A stretch of DNA of 20,967 nucleotides from assembly GCA_900762005.1 (NCBI GenBank), contig CAAFEV010000114.1, positions 1-20,967 of the forward strand, in the 5' to 3' direction. The notes below the pieces were generated by a model. It was given only the letters and a program-made list of their open reading frames with translations, did not search any database and was not told the DNA's origin. Both the position numbers and the translations under genes were made by a program. Below are positions 6,459 through 13,447 of this stretch, piece after piece (the first letter of the stretch is position 1; every line of letters begins with the position of its first letter). Source of the stretch: an uncultured Oscillospiraceae bacterium. GTDB taxonomy: Bacteria; Bacillota; Clostridia; Oscillospirales; Oscillospiraceae.

Positions 6459-8207
6459 ATGGAACAATACACGATTAAAATTAACGGCATCGAAGTGACC
6501 GCGCCGAAGGGCACGACCATTTTGGAGGCCGCCCGCATGGCGGGAATTACCATTCCGACCCTGTGCTATTTGAAAGACATCAATGCCATCGGCGCGTGCC
6601 GTATGTGCGTTGTCGAGGTCAAGGGCGCAAGAGGTCTGTGCGCCGCCTGCGTCTATCCCATTGCGCCGAATATGGAGGTCACCACCAATAGCGCGAAGGT
6701 GCTCGAATACCGCAAAAAGACCTTGAAGCTCATTCTCTCCGACCATAACCGCTCCTGCCTGAGCTGTGTGCGCAGCGGCGATTGCGAGCTGCAAGAGCTG
6801 TGCCGCGAATACGGCGTAGAGAACGAGGGCAGCTATGACGGCGAGAAAAATCCGAGCGAAATTGACGACTCCGCCGCCCATATGGTGCGCGACAACAGCA
6901 AGTGCATTCTCTGCCGCCGTTGTGTTGCCGCCTGCGAGAAAACACAGGGTATCGGCGTTATCGGCGCGAACGAGCGCGGCTTTAAGACCAACATCGGCTG
7001 CGCTTTTGAAATGCCTCTTGCCGAGACAAGCTGTGTCTCCTGCGGTCAGTGCATCGCGGTCTGTCCGACCGGCGCGCTGCATGAAAAGGAATTCATCGAC
7101 GAAGTATTTGCCGCGCTGAACGACCCGACAAAGTATGTCATGGTGCAGGCTGCGCCGGCTGTCCGCGCCGCACTCGGCGAGGCGTTCGGTATGCCCATCG
7201 GCACCGATGTGGAGGGCAAGCTTGCCGCCGCGCTGCGCCGTCTGGGCTTCGACAAGGTCTTTGACACCAATTTCTCCGCAGACCTGACCATCATGGAGGA
7301 AGCAAACGAGTTTATCGAGCGTGTTCAAAACGGCGGAAAGCTGCCGCTCATTACCTCCTGCAGCCCCGGCTGGGTCAAGTACTGCGAGCATTATTATCCG
7401 GAATTCACCGAAAACCTGTCCTCCTGCAAGAGCCCGCAGCAAATGTTCGGCGCGATTGCAAAGAGCTATTACGCGGAAAAAATCGGCATAGACCCGAAGA
7501 ACATCGTTATGGTTTCCGTGATGCCCTGCACGGCGAAAAAGTTCGAAATCGGCAGAGACGATCAGGACGCCAACGGAATGCCCGATGTCGATATCGCCAT
7601 TACCACCCGCGAGCTTGCGCGTATGATTAAACGCGCAGGCATCCGCTTCACTGAACTGCCCGATGAAAAATTCGACCTGCCGCTCGGACTCGGCTCCGGC
7701 GCAGCCGTTATCTTCGGCGCAACCGGCGGTGTGATGGAAGCTGCGCTCCGAACCGCAGTTGAAACGCTGACCGGCGAAGAGCTGAAAGCACTTGATTTTG
7801 TCGATGTGCGCGGCGTCGAGGGCGTCAAGGAGGCGACCTATCAGGTCGCGGGCCTGACGGTCAATGTCGCGGTTGCCAGCGGTCTTGCCAACGCCGCAAA
7901 GGTGCTCGATATGGTCAAGAACGGCGAGAAGAATTATCATTTTATTGAGATTATGGCTTGTCCCGGCGGCTGTGTCAACGGCGGCGGTCAGCCGCAGCAG
8001 CACGCCTCCGTGCGTAATTTCATCGACCTGCGTGCCGAGCGTGCAAAGGTGCTTTATAGCCTTGACGCAAGCAACACCATTCGCAAGTCGCATGAGAATC
8101 CCGCAATTAAGGAGCTGTACGCGGAGTATCTCGGAAAGCCCGGCTCCCACCGCGCACATGAGTTGCTTCACACCACCTATGTAAAGCGTACCGTGAACAA
8201 GCACTGA
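6459..8207 (+). CDS. hndD: Catalytic [FeFe]-hydrogenase subunit of bifurcating complex (HndD/HydA, group A M3-like)
   Basis: A 582-aa catalytic subunit. I chose ATG 6459 because GAGGAGG lies 8 nt upstream; an in-frame upstream codon at 6426 lies inside hndC. Domains in order: plant-type [2Fe-2S] (Cys36, 47, 50, 64), His-ligated [4Fe-4S] (His96, Cys100, 103, 109), two ferredoxin [4Fe-4S] sites (Cys149-159 and 192-202), and the H-cluster domain. Signatures are L1 TSCSPGW (299-305), L2 MPCTAKKFE (355-363, Cys357) and L3 EIMACPGGCVNGGGQP (497-512, Cys501 and Cys505). L1 has Ser where textbook enzymes have the second Cys; TSCSP occurs, to my knowledge, in other HndD-type enzymes. The C terminus (RKSHENPAI...RAHELLHTTY) is canonical. 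It makes or oxidises H2 with electrons passed from HndC. Last gene of the operon; a terminator follows. Confidence 0.96.
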   Translation: MEQYTIKINGIEVTAPKGTTILEAARMAGITIPTLCYLKDINAIGACRMCVVEVKGARGLCAACVYPIAPNMEVTTNSAKVLEYRKKTLKLILSDHNRSCLSCVRSGDCELQELCREYGVENEGSYDGEKNPSEIDDSAAHMVRDNSKCILCRRCVAACEKTQGIGVIGANERGFKTNIGCAFEMPLAETSCVSCGQCIAVCPTGALHEKEFIDEVFAALNDPTKYVMVQAAPAVRAALGEAFGMPIGTDVEGKLAAALRRLGFDKVFDTNFSADLTIMEEANEFIERVQNGGKLPLITSCSPGWVKYCEHYYPEFTENLSSCKSPQQMFGAIAKSYYAEKIGIDPKNIVMVSVMPCTAKKFEIGRDDQDANGMPDVDIAITTRELARMIKRAGIRFTELPDEKFDLPLGLGSGAAVIFGATGGVMEAALRTAVETLTGEELKALDFVDVRGVEGVKEATYQVAGLTVNVAVASGLANAAKVLDMVKNGEKNYHFIEIMACPGGCVNGGGQPQQHASVRNFIDLRAERAKVLYSLDASNTIRKSHENPAIKELYAEYLGKPGSHRAHELLHTTYVKRTVNKH

Positions 8208-8224
8208 GAAACGACAGCATCGTC

Positions 8225-8257
8225 CGCCGCAAAGCTTTGGCTTTGCGGCGTTTTTTT
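8225..8257 (+). terminator. Intrinsic terminator of the hydrogenase operon
   Basis: A perfect 10-bp stem (8225-8234, CGCCGCAAAG, pairs with 8241-8250) encloses a 6-nt loop and is followed by seven T residues (8251-8257). It lies 18 nt after the hndD stop and upstream of a new promoter, so it separates the hydrogenase and lipid operons. Confidence 0.95.
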
Positions 8258-8341
8258 CGGATTGTTTATCGGAACGAACGATGTGGGCCGGACGGCGGGA
8301 ATGGGAAATACCGTGCGTGAATATATGGAATCAGAGATAAA

Positions 8342-8365
8342 TGTTTTATCAAACGCGATAAGACA
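8342..8365. promoter_or_regulatory. Inverted repeat, candidate operator upstream of the lipid-locus promoter
   Basis: Half-sites TGTTTTATC (8342-8350) and GATAAGACA (8357-8365) match as inverted repeats at 8 of 9 positions around a 6-nt spacer. The repeat ends 4 nt before the -35 hexamer. The position suits an activator, or a repressor contacting the promoter edge. I do not recognise the motif as a FapR or FabT site. Transcription-factor identity is unknown. Confidence 0.4.
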
Positions 8366-8369
8366 AACA

Positions 8370-8398
8370 TTGACAAAATTTTCGCCATCGCGTATAAT
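8370..8398 (+). promoter_or_regulatory. Sigma-A promoter for the acyl-lipid operon
   Basis: Consensus -35 TTGACA (8370-8375) and consensus -10 TATAAT (8393-8398) are separated by exactly 17 nt. Transcription would start near 8405, leaving a leader of about 78 nt before ATG 8483. A direct-repeat pair, AAAATTTTCGCCAT (8375-8388) and GAAATTTTTCGCAT (8408-8421), lies 33 nt apart on either side of the -10 box, possibly a second regulator site. Nothing else is recognisable in the 8258-8482 interval. Confidence 0.92.
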
Positions 8399-8482
8399 AA
8401 AAAGTGAGAAATTTTTCGCATGAAAGGAACTGTTACAGTGTGAAAACAGAGCCTTTGATGCGGGTGCAGAAGTGGAGCACGC

Positions 8483-10411
8483 ATGAAACAAAACAACCTC
8501 GGCGGTTATCTGACCATCAATGCCTTTGTACGCTCGAAGCTGCGAAAATTCCGGACCATGGAGCGCAGCTTTTCTTCCTTATTTGAACTGATGTTTTCAG
8601 AACGCGGCAACGTTCTTTTTGAAAAAAGCGAGGGCTACCGCATTGAAAAAACGACTTACGGGCAGTCCTATGAGCGCATTTTACGCCGGGCAACCACTCT
8701 GCGAGAGCAGTTGAATGATATCTCCCCGAACTCCGTAATCGGCATTTATATGGACAACAGCCCGGACTGGATCGAACTGTTCTGGTCGATTCTGAAATGC
8801 GGACACCGCCCGCTGCTGATGAATTTGCGCATGGAGGAGCAGCTCTTGTTTTCCGCCATGCGCGAAGTCGGAACGGCTGCCGTCATTTCGGATGGAAAGC
8901 TTTTTCCGGTTAAGACGATTCTTGCCGCGCATGTGACTCCGGCGGAGCTGCCGGACGGCGATGCACCGTTTGGCGAGGAGCTTTTGGTCATGTCCTCGGG
9001 CACCTCGAACCATGTAAAGCTGTGCGCCTATACCGCGCAGGAAATCTGGTATCAGATTAACGACAGCTATGGGATTATCCGCAGGTGCAGACGGATGAAG
9101 CGGCATTACAAGGGCGAGCTCAAGCTGCTTACCTTCCTGCCGTTTTATCATGTGTTTGGACTGATTGCCGTCTACATCTGGTTTGCCTTCTTTTCGCGCA
9201 CCTTTGTGCAGTTAAACGATTTTTCGCCGCAGACCATTGTCAATACCATCCGGCGGCATCAGGTGACGCATATTTTTGCCGTACCGCTGTTTTGGAACCG
9301 GGTTTACGCACAGGCTGTCCGTACCATCAAGGAACGTGGCGAAAAGACATGGCAGAAGTTCTGCCGTGGCTTGCGCCTTGCGCAAAAGCCATTGATTGGC
9401 GGGCTTGTGACGCGCTTTGCCTTTCGGCAGGTGCGCGAGCAGTTGTTCGGTGAGAGCGTTTGCTTTATGATTTCCGGCGGAAGCGAAGTCCGTGGGCAGA
9501 TTCTTGAATTTTTTAACGGCATCGGTTATCGGCTTGCCAATGGCTACGGCATGACGGAAATCGGCATCACCTCGGTGGAGCTGAGCGGCAGAAAGCACTG
9601 GCTTTGTGGCTGCTATGTCGGCAAGCCGCTGTCCTCGTTCGAGTATCGCATCGGTGCCGACGGGACGCTGCTCGTGCGCGGCAAGGCGGTTGCAAGCCGC
9701 ATTATCGGAGACGGTAGCTGCACCGCAGGCGGCGATTGGTTCGCCACAAGGGATCTTGCCGAATGCAGGGGCGGCCACTATCGCATACTCGGACGCAGGG
9801 ACGATTTGGTTGTTTCCCCGACGGGTGAGAACCTGAACCCGAATTTGATTGAGCCGCTGTTTGCACATATCGGCAGAGAGGTCTGTCTGATTGCAGACCG
9901 CGGGAGCGGACAGCCTGTTCCGACACTGCTTGTCTCAGTCGGGCGCGGAATCTCCGCGCAAGGGCTGGCGGCGTTGCGCGAGCGGCTGGCAGCGCGTTTA
10001 AATGAGCTTCGGCTAAACACGGAGATTGTAAAAACGGTTTTTGTGGTCGAGGAGCTGATGGGCGCGGACGATATCAAGCTCAACCGCACCCGCATCGCCA
10101 AGCACTTTGTGGACGGCGAGATGACCGAGGTAACGCCGGAGCTGATTGCCGCACGCGAGCCGGAGGAGGACGTGACCCTGCGGCAGATTAAGCTGCTCTT
10201 TGCAACCGCACTCGGTAAGCAGCCGGACGAAATCAGCTACACGGCGGACTTTTTCTTAGACGAGGGCGGGACGAGTCTGGATTATTTTGCGCTGGTTGCG
10301 CAGCTGCAGGGCGCGTTTTCTGTTGCCTTTCCGACCGCTGCGGGCAAGAGTCTGAACACGCCGAAGGCGTTCCACGACTACATAAAGGCGGCACAAGACG
10401 ATGCGAATTAG
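8483..10411 (+). CDS. Acyl-adenylating enzyme (AMP-dependent acyl-CoA/ACP synthetase family) with C-terminal carrier-protein domain
   Basis: A 642-aa two-domain protein. Residues about 25-545 form an ANL-superfamily adenylation enzyme. The ATP loop reads SSGTSNHVK (171-179), a loose version of TSGTTGxPK. FYHVFGL is at 221-227, NGYGMTE at 353-359, the ATP-ribose Asp region ATRD at 421-424, the hinge GRRDDLVV at 437-444 and a candidate catalytic Lys in IKLNRTRIAK at 531-540. Residues about 565-640 form a phosphopantetheine carrier domain with DEGGTSLDY and likely attachment Ser598. In the family the adenylation domain makes acyl-AMP and loads the chain onto CoA or carrier thiol, here probably its own carrier. 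The substrate is probably a fatty acid, given the two acyltransferases downstream. ATG 8483 is the first Met after an in-frame stop, with GGAG at 8474-8477. It overlaps the next gene by 11 nt. First gene of the operon. Confidence 0.86.
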   Translation: MKQNNLGGYLTINAFVRSKLRKFRTMERSFSSLFELMFSERGNVLFEKSEGYRIEKTTYGQSYERILRRATTLREQLNDISPNSVIGIYMDNSPDWIELFWSILKCGHRPLLMNLRMEEQLLFSAMREVGTAAVISDGKLFPVKTILAAHVTPAELPDGDAPFGEELLVMSSGTSNHVKLCAYTAQEIWYQINDSYGIIRRCRRMKRHYKGELKLLTFLPFYHVFGLIAVYIWFAFFSRTFVQLNDFSPQTIVNTIRRHQVTHIFAVPLFWNRVYAQAVRTIKERGEKTWQKFCRGLRLAQKPLIGGLVTRFAFRQVREQLFGESVCFMISGGSEVRGQILEFFNGIGYRLANGYGMTEIGITSVELSGRKHWLCGCYVGKPLSSFEYRIGADGTLLVRGKAVASRIIGDGSCTAGGDWFATRDLAECRGGHYRILGRRDDLVVSPTGENLNPNLIEPLFAHIGREVCLIADRGSGQPVPTLLVSVGRGISAQGLAALRERLAARLNELRLNTEIVKTVFVVEELMGADDIKLNRTRIAKHFVDGEMTEVTPELIAAREPEEDVTLRQIKLLFATALGKQPDEISYTADFFLDEGGTSLDYFALVAQLQGAFSVAFPTAAGKSLNTPKAFHDYIKAAQDDAN

Positions 10412-11042
10412 GTTCTGGAATATGTTCGTGAAGCTGACGGGCTGGCCTGCGCAGCTTTTGTGCTTTCGCACGAAGGTTTATTATGAGGATCGCGGTGTGC
10501 AGTCGCGGCGCATCAAGGGACCGGCGATACTATTATCCAACCATACCTCGGTGTATGACTATGCCGTCTATTTGTTCGTCTTTTTCGGGCGCACGCTGCG
10601 TTTCCAGATGGCGGAGGTGCTGTTTGAAAGAAAGCTGCTGGGAGGGCTGCTGCGGCGGCTCGGCGGCATCTATGTCAATCGGAATGCCTTTGATTTCGGT
10701 TTCGTTGCCAAGTCGGAGGAAATCCTCAGACAGGGCGGCGTGGTGGGGATTTTCCCCGAGAGCCGCCTTCCGCGTAAGGGAGAAGAACGGCCCTTGCCAT
10801 TCCGGCCAAGTGCGGCCTTCCTTGCGCTGGCAAGCGGTGTGCCGGTCATTCCGGTTTATACCGACGGGTCGTATTTCCGCCTGAAACGCGCCCGCGTTAT
10901 CATCGGCAAGCCCATTACCGCTGACGCACTGCCCGACGGAGCGCGGAACGACAGGGAAACGATTGCCGCTGTGTCGCAGCTGTTTCGTGAGCGTATCATC
11001 GAATTGGAGCGAATTTATCATGAAAACTGTGCAAGAGAATAA
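10401..11042 (+). CDS. PlsC-type glycerolipid acyltransferase (first of a tandem pair)
   Basis: A 213-aa member of the 1-acylglycerol-3-phosphate acyltransferase (PlsC/LPLAT) superfamily. The catalytic HX4D motif is NHTSVYD (His48, Asp53), the second block GGIYVNR is at 88-94, the acceptor-binding block is FPESR (118-122) instead of the usual FPEGTR, and GVPVIPVY is at 146-153. N-terminal hydrophobic residues fit a membrane-associated enzyme. PlsC enzymes move an acyl chain from acyl-ACP or acyl-CoA to a lysolipid. The gene overlaps the preceding synthetase-carrier gene by 11 nt, suggesting that carrier supplies the acyl donor. The acceptor cannot be read from sequence; the altered acceptor motif argues against assuming lysophosphatidic acid. 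Confidence 0.88.
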   Translation: MRIRFWNMFVKLTGWPAQLLCFRTKVYYEDRGVQSRRIKGPAILLSNHTSVYDYAVYLFVFFGRTLRFQMAEVLFERKLLGGLLRRLGGIYVNRNAFDFGFVAKSEEILRQGGVVGIFPESRLPRKGEERPLPFRPSAAFLALASGVPVIPVYTDGSYFRLKRARVIIGKPITADALPDGARNDRETIAAVSQLFRERIIELERIYHENCARE

Positions 11043-11688
11043 AAGTAAGCTCTTCTCCGTCCGCTACCTGTTTTACGATTTTGTGAAGCTGACGGCGGCG
11101 GTTCCCGGTCTGCTCTGGTTTCGCCTAAAAACAATTTATGTCAGTAAAACGGCAAAACGGAAAATTCGCGGCGGCGCACTGCTGATTTCCAACCATGTCG
11201 GCTTTTCCGACCCGGTGGTGCTGCAGCTTTGCGTCTGGTACCGCAGACATCATTTCATTTGCATCAAACAGCTTTTCGAGGGGAGATTTACCCGGCTGCT
11301 TTTTACGGGGTTTCTCTGTATCCCGATTGACCGTGAAAATTTCAGCATGAATTCCTTCCGCGAGATTACGCAGCGTTTGCAGGACGGAGAGCTTGTGACG
11401 ATGTTCCCGGAGGGACACGTCAACGGCGTCTCCGAGGGAATTGCGGCGTTTAAATCCGGCATGGTGCTGATGGCAGTGAAAAGCGGCAGACCGATTGTGC
11501 CGGTGTTCATTGAGCGGCGGAAGCATTGGTACAATCGCGTGCGAATGGCAATCGGTGAGCCGCTGGAAACCGCTGCGCTGCTCGGGAAACGCCCCACCAT
11601 GACACAGATTGAGGAAATCACACAGATGCTATATCAAAAAGAAGAAGAATTGAAAACAATTTGCAATTTACAGGAGGAAAGCGTATGA
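11020..11688 (+). CDS. PlsC-type glycerolipid acyltransferase (second of a tandem pair)
   Basis: A 222-aa PlsC/LPLAT-family acyltransferase. HX4D is NHVGFSD (His59, Asp64), the second block is CIPIDREN (about 100-107), the acceptor block is FPEGHVNG (129-136), and GRPIVPVFIERR follows. I chose ATG 11020, with GGAG at 11006-11009, although the frame is open upstream; this start overlaps the first acyltransferase by 23 nt. Low similarity to its neighbour outside the motifs suggests two acceptors or positions rather than a recent duplication. The next gene, an acyl-adenylating enzyme, starts inside its stop (ATGA). An acyltransferase followed directly by an adenylating enzyme is the domain order of E. 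coli Aas, the acyl-ACP synthetase/2-acyl-glycerophosphoethanolamine acyltransferase, here as two polypeptides (inference). Confidence 0.88.
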   Translation: MKTVQENKSKLFSVRYLFYDFVKLTAAVPGLLWFRLKTIYVSKTAKRKIRGGALLISNHVGFSDPVVLQLCVWYRRHHFICIKQLFEGRFTRLLFTGFLCIPIDRENFSMNSFREITQRLQDGELVTMFPEGHVNGVSEGIAAFKSGMVLMAVKSGRPIVPVFIERRKHWYNRVRMAIGEPLETAALLGKRPTMTQIEEITQMLYQKEEELKTICNLQEESV

Positions 11689-13199
11689 AAACGCAGTCAC
11701 GGGAGATCTTTCGGAAGTATACCGATGCAGAAACCTTTGAGAAGCTTGTGGAATTCGGCACCGTTTCGCAGATGTGGCAGCGGTGCCTGCGTGAGTTTTC
11801 CGGCGCGGTTGCCATAGAGGACAACGGCGGGCGGTATACCTTTGCACAGCTGGAAACAGATGCTGCAGGTCTGCGCACGGTACTCTGCAGCGCGGAAAAG
11901 CCGGAGCGCGTCGGCATTCTGGCGGCAAATTCCTATGCCTTTGTCAAGGCGTTTCTCGCCGTTGTGACCGGCGGTAACACGGCGGTTGTGCTACCTGCGC
12001 AGCTGGACGCGGGCACCGTGTTCGGCTGCTGTATGAAATACGGCATTCAGACCTTGGTTTATCAGAAGGAGCTGGAGGAACGGCTCGGGGTTGTGCGGCA
12101 AAGACTGCCGCAGGTGCGCTTGGTCTGCGCAGATGAAACTGCGGACGGGAAAACGCCGCCCTGTGACTGTGCGCCGCAGACGCCCTGCGTTGTGATGTTT
12201 ACGGGCGGCACAACCGGAAAGAGCAAGGGTGCGCTGCTGTCCAATGAGGCGGTTATGCAGGGCGTTGTCAACGGCTGCTACGGCTACCGCGAGGTGTTCG
12301 CGCAGCGGTATCTGCTCATTTTGCCGCTGTCGCACGTCTTCGGGCTGATTCGGAATCTGCTGACCTCGCTTTATACCGGCAGTACGCTGTTCATCTGCCG
12401 CAACAATCAGGATATGTTCCGCGATATCGCCATGTTTAAGCCGACCATTTTGGTGGCGGTGCCCGCGCTGGTCGAGATGGCACTGACGCTGTCCAAGAAA
12501 TTCGGGAGGAATATGCTCGGCGCGGATATGAAGTATATCATCTGCGGTGCGGCCACGGTTGCTCCCTATCTTGTGCAGGAGTATGCCAGACTCGGCGTCG
12601 CGCTGTTCCCCGGCTATGGACTGACGGAGTCTGCAAACCTGGTCTCGGGCAACCCGGAGAGCGCGAAAAAGCCGGAATCCGTGGGCATTCCGTATCCGAA
12701 TCAGGAGCTGCGCATCGAAAACGGTGAGCTTTGGCTCAAGGGGAAGAACATGATGGACGGCTACATCGGCGAGCCGGACGAGGATGCCTATGCCGACGGG
12801 TGGTTCAAAACAGGCGATTTGGTAAAGCTGGACGACGAGGGCTTCCTTTACATCACAGGCAGAATCAAGGAAATTATCATTCTTGCCAACGGCGAGAACG
12901 TCTCGCCTGCGGAGGTCGAGGCGAAGTTTAACGCGCTGCCGTTTGTGCAGGATTCACAGCTTTATGAGGACTTTACCGAGGACGGCACGGCGTTTCTTGC
13001 GCTGGAAATCGTGCCCAGAGCCACGGAGCTTGCCGCGCTCAATTTGCCCGACCCGCAGGCATATATGCTCACCGAGCTGCAAAAGTGCAACAATGCGCTG
13101 CCGTCGTATGAGCGTGTCAGCCGCATGATACTCCGCGACAAAGACTTTGAAAGAACTCCGAGTATGAAGATTGTGAGATACCGCAAATGCAAAGAATGA
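11685..13199 (+). CDS. Stand-alone acyl-adenylating enzyme (acyl-CoA/acyl-ACP synthetase family)
   Basis: A 504-aa ANL-superfamily ligase with well-kept core motifs: FTGGTTGKSKG (172-182), LPLSHVFGL (213-221), PGYGLTE (309-315), WFKTGD (373-378), GRIKEIIILANGENVSP (392-408) and the catalytic Lys495 near the C terminus (PSMKIVRY). It should form acyl-AMP and transfer the chain to CoA or, given the adjacent gene, to the discrete acyl carrier protein. ATG 11685 has AGGAGG (11672-11677) and overlaps the upstream acyltransferase stop by 4 nt. Its motifs are closer to consensus than those of the first synthetase at 8483, so the two probably take different substrates or carriers. It lacks a carrier domain of its own. 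Fatty-acid specificity is inferred from neighbours. Confidence 0.9.
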   Translation: MKTQSREIFRKYTDAETFEKLVEFGTVSQMWQRCLREFSGAVAIEDNGGRYTFAQLETDAAGLRTVLCSAEKPERVGILAANSYAFVKAFLAVVTGGNTAVVLPAQLDAGTVFGCCMKYGIQTLVYQKELEERLGVVRQRLPQVRLVCADETADGKTPPCDCAPQTPCVVMFTGGTTGKSKGALLSNEAVMQGVVNGCYGYREVFAQRYLLILPLSHVFGLIRNLLTSLYTGSTLFICRNNQDMFRDIAMFKPTILVAVPALVEMALTLSKKFGRNMLGADMKYIICGAATVAPYLVQEYARLGVALFPGYGLTESANLVSGNPESAKKPESVGIPYPNQELRIENGELWLKGKNMMDGYIGEPDEDAYADGWFKTGDLVKLDDEGFLYITGRIKEIIILANGENVSPAEVEAKFNALPFVQDSQLYEDFTEDGTAFLALEIVPRATELAALNLPDPQAYMLTELQKCNNALPSYERVSRMILRDKDFERTPSMKIVRYRKCKE

Positions 13200-13447
13200 C
13201 ACGAGAAGAAATTATCGACGAGCTGAAAAGCATTCTGCTTTCGGCCGATGAGAAAAACCGCGCAATGGTGGAGTCCTGTACGGAGGATACCGAGCTGATT
13301 GCCGATTTCGGGTTTTCCTCTGTCGGCATTCTCTACATGGTCATTGCGATTGAGGAGACCTTCGGCATCCGCTTTGACAATGTGAGCGTTGCCGACTTTG
13401 AGACGCTGGGCAGTGTCGTGGACTATATCGAGGCGCGTATGCAATGA
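13187..13447 (+). CDS. Acyl carrier protein
   Basis: An acidic 86-aa carrier protein. The attachment motif is DFGFSSVG (40-47), aligning with DLGLDSL of typical ACPs, so Ser45 is the likely phosphopantetheine site; the usual Asp before it is Ser44. Helices I-III are predicted by the flanking pattern (DELKSILL, IAIEETFGIRF, SVVDYIEARM). Two ATG starts are possible, 13187 and 13196. The latter overlaps the synthetase stop as ATGA and gives an 83-aa protein. No ketosynthase or other fatty-acid-synthesis gene is nearby, so this is probably a dedicated carrier for preformed acyl chains loaded by the upstream ligase. It overlaps by 4 nt the next gene, which encodes a phosphopantetheinyl transferase able to activate it. 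Confidence 0.9.
   Translation: MQRMTREEIIDELKSILLSADEKNRAMVESCTEDTELIADFGFSSVGILYMVIAIEETFGIRFDNVSVADFETLGSVVDYIEARMQ

Noticed and set aside
6432..8204. 590-codon open frame on the minus strand covering all of the hydrogenase catalytic gene
   Set aside because: Shadow of GC-rich codon use in hndD. The plus strand has full hydrogenase motifs, and the antisense translation is low-complexity with no recognisable domain.
8420..8443. Seven-codon leader ORF (MKGTVTV) after the lipid-operon promoter
   Set aside because: Too short and without a run of regulatory codons or alternative hairpins, so an attenuator cannot be supported.
8440..8586. GTG-started frame of about 48 codons overlapping the start of the first adenylating enzyme
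   Set aside because: It overlaps out of frame with a well-supported gene and has no recognisable sequence; the AAAGGA upstream is weak and 12 nt away.
8483..13447. Possibility that the two adenylating enzymes and carriers form an NRPS or polyketide assembly line
   Set aside because: No condensation, ketosynthase, ketoreductase or thioesterase module is present, and PlsC and Fak genes point to lipid chemistry instead.
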